DNA of 64,000 nucleotides, taken from Oxytricha trifallax (lineage: Eukaryota > Ciliophora > Spirotrichea > Sporadotrichida > Oxytrichidae). A program made the position numbers and the translations under genes. Under the pieces are notes generated by a model. That model saw nothing but the letters and a program-made list of their open reading frames with translations. It was not told the origin of the DNA and made no database searches. Position 1 is the first letter of the stretch. Every line of letters starts with the position of its first letter. This document shows positions 56,341 to 64,000 of this stretch, one piece after another. The stretch covers positions 144,972 to 208,971 of the forward strand of contig ARYC01017122.1 of assembly GCA_000711775.1 (NCBI GenBank), given 5' to 3'.

Positions 56341-56903
56341 GGGCAATGGCTCTAGTAGTCAAAATTATAATTTTATACAAATTTAATATAATCCAAAAAT
56401 GAAAAATTTAATTTAACTCATTAAATAAATTATATTTTTCATTTTAGGAAGACTTTGATTTCCGTATAAAAATATTTTTTGAAATAAAATCAATGTAAGC
56501 AATAAGATGTATATAATTAATAATATTTTAAAGTATTTTGTTTTAAATTTCTTGAGATTTCAGGTTTAATTAGTTGATAACTCTCATAGTGAAAAATTTT
56601 CTAACTAACAACATACAACTGTAAATTTTAAGATATAATAAAATTTTTTCACTATGAGAGTTATCAACTAATTAAACCTGAAATCTCAAGAAATTTAAAA
56701 CAAAATACTTTAAAATATTATTAATTATATACATCTTATTGCTTACATTGATTTTATTTCAAAAAATATTTTTAAACGGAAATCAAAGTCTTCCTAAAAT
56801 GAAAAATATAATTTATTTAATGAGTTAAATTAAATTTTTCATTTTTGGATTATATTAAAATTTGTATAAAATTATAATTTTGACTACTAGACAGCCATTA
56901 CCC
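56341..56903. mobile_element. 563-bp foldback element
   Basis: Ends GGGCAATGGCTC.TAGTAGTC and (reverse) GGGTAATGGCTGTCTAGTAGTC. Arms are near-perfect inverses, including ACTATGAGAGTTATCAACTA, around a 50-base spacer near 56615. Flanks AATAAAA / AATAAAC suggest a 7-8-bp duplication. It lies only 240 bp from the preceding foldback. Confidence 0.8.
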
Positions 56904-57284
56904 AATAAACTAAATCAATTATGATTAATTACATATTCATATTTAAACATAGACTGTTATCAAGTAAATTTATTTTTAATTTAAAATTATTTTATTAAAT
57001 TAATATTAGAAAGCATGTCCATATTTCAATTAATCAATTGTATTTTTATCGAGAATTTTTTCTAGGAATTTTATCTATATCAATGGTAGTTAGCTATAAA
57101 AATAAGTTATAAGACTTTTCCAATTTAAAAAAATTGATAGTGCTAAACTATATATAATAATAACATGTTTTAATTGGAAAAAAATGTGATTTCAATTTGA
57201 TATTAAATTGAATAGTTCAATAGATCTTAGATATTATTAAAAAATATCTCCTAAATAAATATTATTTTATTTTAGTACAAGACA

Positions 57285-57455
57285 GAATTGGCTCCTCATC
57301 AAAGGGAAACTAACCACCTTGATGAGAAGGTTGACTGAAAATGTTGAAAGTCAAAAGGAAGTAGTAAAAATCTATTAACTATCTTGCTGGCTTTAGCCCC
57401 AGCATTCTTTTCTGTAAAGCTTTAAATAATAATAATAATAATAATAATAATATCA
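57285..57455 (+). repeat. SINE-like block with (TAA)n tail
   Basis: A GC-richer 140-base block (CTCATCAAAGGGAAACTAAC...GGCTTTAGCCCCAGCATTC) ends in about nine TAA repeats. A simple-repeat tail suggests retroposition. I see no clear A/B box pair and no second copy in the window, so this is tentative. Confidence 0.35.
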
Positions 57456-57654
57456 TTTTATTATTATAAAATTAAGTAAATTTAAACAACATAATAACCT
57501 TTTTTATTATGATTATTTTTAAGATTCTACATAAATTTAAATTTAATCTATTTATTTATTAAACAATCTTCTTTATTTATTGATAAAATTTATAAATCAT
57601 TCTTAAAATATAAAAATTTTTTTAATTGATTTTCCGAAATCTTTTTAATAAACT

Positions 57655-57800
57655 AATTTAAAAAAGAATTACTATTTTTTCTAATTCAGTAAATTATCTG
57701 CAAATATAATTTCTGTCTACTCTTTCTTGAAGAAGTTTTTTCCAGTAATAAAGTGTAGCTCGTCTCTTAATAAATATAATGTCTGCGTTTAGATTTTTCA
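57655..57800 (-). CDS. gene D segment
   Basis: Minus strand KIQTQTLYLLRDELHFITGK then NFFKKEQTEIIFADNLLNQ. Coding-like; AT-rich flanks. Confidence 0.55.
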
Positions 57801-58244
57801 TAAACTTCTAAAATTAATATAATTAAATATTCTTGTTCATATTCAAGGCACCGAATAGTTTTTAAGGATTTGGAATTATAGTATAATAAATATCGATTAA
57901 AATAGTAAAACTATAAAGTTTACTTAAATAAAATATAGATTAAATATAAATATTTGAAATTAGAATAAAGCTTAAAAAAAACAAATAAAAGTTTTCTCAA
58001 TAAACTTAAACAAATTATTTTATAATCAATTAAATATGTCAGCAAATTTGAGAATTATCGTTAAATTATACCACCAGTAAAATAGAGCATAGATTGTTTT
58101 AGAATTTGAAATTCATTTTTAAAATATAATTTAATATAAATAATCAAATTTATATTCATTTAGCAGAGCTTTATTACTTTTATTGTAAAATTTTTATATG
58201 GTTTAAAAAATTTAAATAAATTTAGATATTAAATATATATATAT

Positions 58245-58420
58245 TTTAAAACCCTTAAACTCAGATATAAGTTCAATTTCTTTTTAATTATTAGCATAAT
58301 AACTTCCTCCCATTTCTTAATAATACAAGTTTCTAATGAATTTGTGAGTATCTTATCTAATTAATTCATCCTTTCTTGTCATACTTATATTATTTGTAAT
58401 TTAGGATATATAATATAGCT
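58245..58420 (-). CDS. gene D segment
   Basis: Minus strand SMTRKDELIRQDTHKFIRNL then YYQEMGGSYYANNQKEIELI, SEFKGF. The Met could be a start but the frame is open before it. Product not recognised. Confidence 0.55.
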
Positions 58421-58486
58421 AAATAAAAATGTTTTTCTTATAGTATTGTAAACTAATCAAAAACTAATTAATATTAACATTCATTA

Positions 58487-58898
58487 ATGTAGGAATACAT
58501 TAGATTTGGGAAATTTAATTAAAATTGACATTAATTATTGAATTATTGTCTAAAATAATGTTTTAAGGAAATGTCTCTAGACCCTTAAAATATTATACTC
58601 TATGGATAGCTCATTAAAATTGAGACGGTGGTTGTTATTTCTATAATGTTTTTACTTCTTCTCCCAAGCGAGAAAATCTCCTTTTACTATTTTTGGGAGT
58701 TAGCTCAAAATCAATATATCTCGCTTCCTGGGATCATTTAGGAATATTGCTAATAGTAAAATCCAGCTTAAATTGCGGGATCTACCGTAGAATCGACTCA
58801 GATTTGAATTTATAGTCACTTTGGATTTAATGTGCCATGATTTTAATATTTATTTATTTAATTAATTATATTTTCCCAAATCGATTGTATTCCTACAA
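58487..58898. mobile_element. 412-bp TTGTAGG-family element
   Basis: Left ATGTAGGAATACATTAGATT after TA (58485-58486); right ...AAATCGATTGTATTCCTACAA before TA (58899-58900). Inner inverted repeat around ATATCTCGCTTCC. Confidence 0.85.
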
Positions 58899-59379
58899 TA
58901 TGACTTAAACTTGCTTGAGTTTTCTGGTAATTACTGATGTAATTAAAAATCTAATATATTTAATTTTCAATCTGGTAATGATATAATTTTATTATCATTT
59001 AAAAAATTTAATGTTAAATAAAAATATGACTTATAAAATTCCTGTAAAAAAATAATTGGCTTAATTTGAGAAATTTAATAAAATAAGCATTATCAAATTT
59101 TACGCCTTAAATGTTTTCCCAATTACAAAGAGACCAACAAAATATAATAAATTCACATAGTATGAGATATCTTAATCAAAATTGCTGGTTAAAATGGTTT
59201 AAATTAATGGAAAAGCGAGATATAATTGAGTTTTATCTCTTCACGTTATGAAGGGATAATTCTATAAAGTAATAAAAGCACCTTTTCAAATTAGAGGAGT
59301 TTATTTAGTGAATAAAATAAATATTCTATTTAAATAGATATCTTCAATCCATATATAATTAGACTTTTAAAAATCATTA

Positions 59380-59751
59380 TTGAAGGAATACATTTGAATT
59401 TGGATAATAAATTAATTAAATTAATTATTATTTAGCAGTTAACTTTTTCAAAACCGAACAAATTTAGAGAAATTAAAATAAGCCAGATTTTAATATTGAT
59501 GGTACTATTTCATTTCATCCCAGGAGCGAGATAACTTGAGTTAAATTTTTGGTGATTAGTTTAGTTTAGTTTATTTTGATGCCAAAATTAAACTCAAGTT
59601 ACCTCGCTTCAAGGATACGATAAAATATTACCGTCAATAGAAAAATCTGGCTGATTTTAAATTAATTTGTCTAGGTTTGAACAAAGTTAACTACTAAATA
59701 ATAATTTATTTAATTACAATTTAATTTAAAAATTCAAATGTATTCCTACAA
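59380..59751. mobile_element. 372-bp TTGTAGG-family element
   Basis: Left TTGAAGGAATACATTTGAAT after TA (59378-59379); right ...ATTCAAATGTATTCCTACAA. The right TA is now TG. Inner arms contain CAGGAGCGAGATAACTTGAG and its inverse. Confidence 0.85.
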
Positions 59752-59879
59752 TGTTAAGCTGCCAAAACTAAATTTAATATATATATATTTCCTAAATATT
59801 TAATATTTTAAAGCCCCATTAATTTGTTCATTATAAAAAATAAAAACTACTATAAATTAAATTATAGTGTATTTTATAT

Positions 59880-60075
59880 AGAATATTTACTAACAATTTC
59901 TTCTTCAATTTTCTTCCATTGTTGTTCAAAGAGTTCTTCTGCTTCCCCCAACTTATATTTATTCTTTACTTTGAGCAATTTCGTAATTATTTCATTAAGT
60001 TTTGCATGCCCAACCTTTTTTGATTTTTACTCAACAAACAGTGTCACTTTTTCTTTGGCTTGATTAATCCACTAT
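59880..60075 (-). CDS. gene D segment
   Basis: Minus strand WINQAKEKVTLFVEQKSKK, VGHAKLNEIITKLLKVKNKY, KLGEAEELFEQQWKKIEEE, IVSKYSI. A long charged helix, possibly coiled coil. Such helices occur in large GTPases and many other proteins, so I do not name a family. Confidence 0.6.
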
Positions 60076-60079
60076 TTAA

Positions 60080-60955
60080 ATATAATAACTAATACTCTAT
60101 AATTAGAATTGCCGATAATCTGATTTATTGAGATATATATAAATATGAATTGATTAGCTTAAGTTAAAAGTTATTTACTCACAAGCTCTAAGATTTTATC
60201 ATTATATTATCAATTTTTATATTTGAAATTCATAAAAAAGTTTCCGATTTAAAAAAATTCATTCATATAAATAAATAAAGAAATAATTAAATTTATATCG
60301 AATAATTTATGACATCTAAGTGAAAAACATTTAATTTGAATTTTTTATTTAAAAAGTAAACCAAATATTAGTTCAACGACAAAATCTTAGATAGAAAGCT
60401 TTTTGTTCTAGTGATAAAAGTAATATTAATTTTAAATTTATTATTTAAGGAAAATTAATATGATTTTTACTTCTAGGATTGATATAATTTATTTAGTTAA
60501 AAAAAACTATTAATTTTTAAGTACTTAATTGAATTTTATTAATAAAGATTTTACTATTTTTTTCTAGTCAATATGGTAAAATATATTTTTCTTCATTAAT
60601 AAAATGCTTATACTTTAAATTAATTATAACTATTCCTTATAGTAATTCATTTATCCTCTGAGTATAGAATGATTCCTGGTTTTAAAGTCAGATGGAACAT
60701 TTAATAAATTGTGATATTTCTAATAAATTAAATTAAGTTAATTTTAATTTATATTTTTTTCAAGAATTCTATATTTCACATAACTTAGTTAAATTAAATT
60801 TCTTGCAATAAATGAATTGTAAAATTTAATTTATCTAAGAAAATTTTGGAATTTTTGTTGAATTTTTTAAAAATATAAAAGAATATTGATTCTTTGATTT
60901 TGATATATCATAAATGAATTCATTATATTGTGTTATTAATTAAAATTTTATTATT
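60080..60955. other. AT-rich spacer
   Basis: No coding frame recognised. Confidence 0.4.
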
Positions 60956-60957
60956 CT

Positions 60958-61087
60958 TTATAGTGCAAAAAGATATAAAATCTTCTGAAGACGAAGTTTC
61001 TATTTCTAAGAACTTTTCCAAAATGCTTGATTCGATTTTATTAAATATTAGATTAAACTGGATTGATTAATTGCCTTCGAATTGATA
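60958..61087 (+). CDS. coding island on +, possibly an inverted gene D segment
   Basis: Plus strand VQKDIKSSEDEVSISKNFSK then MLDSILLNIRLNWIDQLPSN and TGA. It is on the opposite strand from its neighbours; either another gene or an inverted segment as in the vWA gene. Confidence 0.5.
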
Positions 61088-61089
61088 AA

Positions 61090-61736
61090 AAATAATATTA
61101 ATTTTTTTAAAATAAATATAATTGTTTGAGATCTTTAATATTTGCTAGAAATAAATAATTTGGTAACTAATTATAAAATGATATTGATATGTGAGTATTA
61201 ATTTTATTTGTATGTTTAATAAAGTCTTTTTATTTATTATATTTCCTTTTATTTTTATTAATTAATATCTCTCATATTCTGTAAATTTTTCCATTAATAT
61301 TAAGTAATTTATAAAACATGGCTAGATAGTTAAATTTTACAAATTTTAATTGCTTTTATCATTATTTATAATATATTTGATTTTCCTAATAATTTTATTT
61401 AAACAATATCGTTAAAATAAATTAGAAATACATTTAAGCAAAGTTGTATAAAGGAAAAATACCAAATAATGTATAAATATCTTTTCAAATATAAATGTAT
61501 ATTGTATATTCACTGATAAACCTTAAAATTTTTAATATATAACTAAAAAATTTAATTAGCAATATTTTTATATCAAGAATCTAATCTATTATTTTCTCTT
61601 GTTTGTGGATCTTAATGGCTGTATAGTCTGTTAAAATACTATGTGTAAAATTAAGATTTGGCTGGGAAAATAGATAATTTTTATTAATGTATCGTGACCT
61701 TGGAAAAAAAACTTTTAGTTATTTTTAATTGTTTAT
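61090..61736. other. AT-rich spacer
   Basis: No coding frame recognised. Confidence 0.4.
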
Positions 61737-61739
61737 AAT

Positions 61740-62213
61740 CAAAACCCCTGAAGTTGTTTGATTGATAAAAGTAGACTAATAGTGCATGGTTTGTTAGGGT
61801 TTTAATTTGGTTTATGTAGGGGATTAGAGTTTAATTATTAGTAATTTAAGTTAGTATACAAAGCCAATTTGTTTAATATTTCACACAAATAAAAGCTTAG
61901 AGTCATGCGGCAGTTCTCTAAATTTTATCTTTCTTAGTTGTTGTTTGATTGTATCTAGCGATACTCAATTTTCAGTGCTTTGTTTGATTATTGCAGAGTA
62001 TGCAAGCTTTCTGAGGCCCCCATTGATTTTATTTTTTAACGAGATATTGTTTGAATCTTTACTTAGAATCTCTCTCATTCTAACAGGTAAAGTAATCGTT
62101 CCTTGACATATCACTCTCTATTATTATTGCTGCTAATGCCCATAAAAACCCTCTATATCCCCATTTCTTCAATCTTCTCTCTCAGGGAAATATCGAGGAG
62201 TGCCTCGTACATT
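61740..62213 (+). mobile_element. TBE copy 7, left end, broken by copy 8
   Basis: CAAAACCCC (one of the two telomere repeat units) after AAT (61737-61739), then the TBE left-end sequence and the 3' part of a zinc-finger/kinase gene (-). Interrupted at 62214 by another TBE end. The rest may lie beyond the window. Confidence 0.8.
61900..62213 (-). pseudogene. TBE kinase 3' fragment
   Basis: Minus strand ...GTPRYFPERED-type activation segment near 62180, then the helix (ALAAIIIESDMSRND) and the tail toward 61900. The 5' part is cut off by the TBE at 62214. Confidence 0.7.
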
Positions 62214-62289
62214 CAAAACCCCAAAACCCTTTCAGTAGTTTGATTGAGTTTTTGATTGATAAAAGTGGGCTATTAGTGCATACTTTATT

Positions 62290-63645
62290 AGGGTTAATAG
62301 TTGAGTATGCAAGTTCTCTGAGACCTCCATTTATTTTATTTTTATCGAGATATTGTTTGATTTTTGTTTAGAATCTCTCTCACCCCTGCAGCAAAAGTAA
62401 TCGTTTCTTGGCATGTCGCTCTCTATTATTATTATTATTATTACTGCTAGAGCCCAGATATCCCATTAAGTGTCTCCATCTCTCCAATCCTCTCTCTCTG
62501 GGAAATATCCAGGAGTGCCGTATACATTTCCTTATGCAGAGGCTTGCACTCTTTGAGCTCTGTTGAAGTCAATAATATAAACTCTAAGAGGCTGAAAGTT
62601 CATCATGATGTTCTCTGGCTTTAAGTCTCTATGAACATAACCTAGCTTGTGAAGCTCTTCAATCCCTTCAACTATCTGCTATACTATCTAGCTAATTTAT
62701 CTCTGACATCTATTGTCAGATAAGAATTCTCTGTAAGTCATTTCAAGTAATGGAAGCCTGAAGGCTACATGATCTTTACCAAGTAAAATAGCATCAAGCT
62801 AGATGATATGCCTGCACTCATTTAACTTTGCCTTTTAAAGAGCATAATACTCATTTGAAAATTCCATTTGGAACTTGTCATCAGCAAGGAAGTAATTGAA
62901 TGGATATATCTTGTAAGCATATTAGTCATCAGTAATGACTGTCTTCTCTATTTTATCTTCAAGAGTGAGGTAGCTTTCTAGGCAAGAATCTAAGTCAATA
63001 GTTTTTAATATAGGAATCTTCATTTGCCTCTATTTTAACCATGATTTTATTGATCTCAGAGACTGGAAAGTTCTTGACTGCTTTCTTCATTTTAACTTAC
63101 TTCTAGACTTCAACTCTAAGAGACTCCACTGAGTTTCTTGATCTTCTCTTTTAGAGGAATCTATTCCCTGTAGGTTCATGAATAAAGACAAAACTTTAAT
63201 TGTGCATTTTCTTTAAGTGCACTTTAAGGTCTCTAGTATGAGAATATGGCTTCTCACAGAACTCACAGACATACTTCCCATCTTTCTTTTAATGCTTGAG
63301 ATATAACCTTGGCATATCATTGTGTATATCTCTCAAGTGTCTCTTATAATTTGACTTGTAAGGGAAAACTATATTGCATTCTTTGCATTAATAGTCAACT
63401 TTGGCTGGTATTTATTAATGCTCTATGGCGGGTTGTTTAACCTCTTCCTCAATTTGCACAGCTTCTTTGATAACCTCCTACTTAATTTATATTTAAATCT
63501 CAAAGCTAGACTGGTCAAAGTTGTCATAAGTAGGCTCCCACTGAGTACAAGCGTCTCTGGTCTCTACTTTTCTTGGTTGCTGGAATGATAACTTTTATTG
63601 ACATGATCCAAGTAATGCCGCTCTTCTTAACAGGTTAGCGCTCAT
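62290..63645 (-). pseudogene. TBE zinc-finger/kinase, nearly intact
   Basis: ATG at 63643-63645: MSANLLRRAALLGSCQQKLS. Fingers YQCKECNIVFPYKSNYKRH and YVCEFCEKPYSHTRDLKVH (C2H2). One frame slip before KIPILKTIDLDS, then an open kinase: [47 protein letters not shown] (Asn replaces the DFG Gly), YGTPGYFPEREDWRDGD, WDIWALAVIIIIIIESDMPR with an expanded ATT run. Catalytic HRD Asp and PEN Asn are kept. The 3' end is lost in the deletion to the left terminus. Confidence 0.85.
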
Positions 63646-63824
63646 TTTAGTTTGCTGATATATTTTATTATAATAATGATATAATATACCTTGATAAACT
63701 ATAGTAGTCGAGAATAAGACACTCTGGTAGATTCTTTGCTGAGAGGTAAGAAAATTAATTAATCATAAAAGACTCTAAGTTGACATATTTTATGAGAATT
63801 TTATACATTTTAGTAAATTAAAAT

Positions 63825-64000
63825 ACTCCTAATGAAGTTTTGTTTCTCTAGGAGGTCCTCCAAATAAAGTTTGAACTTAATTTGGATGTAAAATTATTAA
63901 ACATTTTTTAATTTAATATGCTCCTAATTAAGTTTTAACCTTAAAATTTAACTCCTAAAAAGTTTGAACTTAATTTGGAGGACCTCCTAAAATAATTAAA
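63825..64000. promoter_or_regulatory. TBE divergent-gene spacer repeats
   Basis: CTCCTAATGAAGTT, GGAGGTCCTCC, CTCCTAATTAAGTTTTAACC and inverse copies, closely matching 24240-24425. Third gene expected just past the window edge. Confidence 0.5.

Larger units (their letters stand above)
62214..64000 (+). mobile_element. TBE copy 8, left part, runs off the window
   Basis: CAAAACCCCAAAACCCTTTC after ATT (62211-62213). A deletion joins the left end (about 62295) directly to the kinase 3' end. Kinase (-) and spacer repeats follow to the window edge. Confidence 0.88.

Noticed and set aside
55488..56903. Assembly artefact (inverted chimera)
   Set aside because: Exact 8-bp target duplication around the first palindrome and distinct ends on each argue for real insertions, though long reads would confirm.

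Overview
The window is germline (micronuclear) DNA of a stichotrich ciliate, most likely Oxytricha trifallax (Sterkiella) or a close relative. It is very AT-rich. Every good coding frame uses TAA and TAG as sense codons (glutamine) and TGA as the only stop. The host genes are short protein-coding islands (macronucleus-destined segments, MDSs) separated by AT-rich filler (IESs). Much of the rest is transposon, including copies whose ends carry the C4A4 ciliate telomere repeat followed by a 3-bp ANT target duplication. Those are TBE (telomere-bearing element) transposons. The organism name is inferred; the sequence shows the code, the segmentation and the TBE structure directly.

Layout. 960-7065 (-): a gene of at least seven segments, unrecognised, with one intron that contains filler DNA. 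7808-9518: a von Willebrand A (vWA) domain gene in six segments, four on - and the last two inverted onto +; the pointer repeats that join them can be read by eye. 10590-12159 and 18900-20345 (-): one split gene interrupted by a TBE at 12163-18890, whose precise removal at its AAT duplication restores the reading frame. 22405-26606 (+): another split reading frame interrupted by a TBE (22468-26385). 27095-29885: small coding islands. 31731-40532: a TBE pile-up, one TBE nested inside another, plus two truncated ends. 43435-51537: an 8.1-kb Tc1/mariner-like element, apparently the parent of the roughly 400-bp elements scattered through the window. It carries a decayed SF2 helicase, a DDE transposase, a C2HC zinc-finger protein and an unrecognised protein. 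52016-53000 (-): a LINE-like 3' end. 54095-61087: another segmented gene, broken up by foldback elements and small transposons. 61740-64000: two nested TBEs.

Each complete TBE carries three genes: a DDE transposase, a zinc-finger/kinase fusion and a third small protein (the '22-kDa' gene). The zinc-finger/kinase and third genes diverge from a shared spacer of short repeats. Almost all copies are decayed. The clear exception is the 344-codon transposase at 38604-39638, which is open from ATG to TGA with all three catalytic acidic residues. Several other transposon families make 8-bp target duplications and have G-rich ends. One carries a markedly GC-rich core of unknown origin, and one sits exactly in the helicase DEAD-type motif.

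All translations were done by eye. Fragment edges are good to about 10-20 bases except where a pointer, splice site, start or stop is named.
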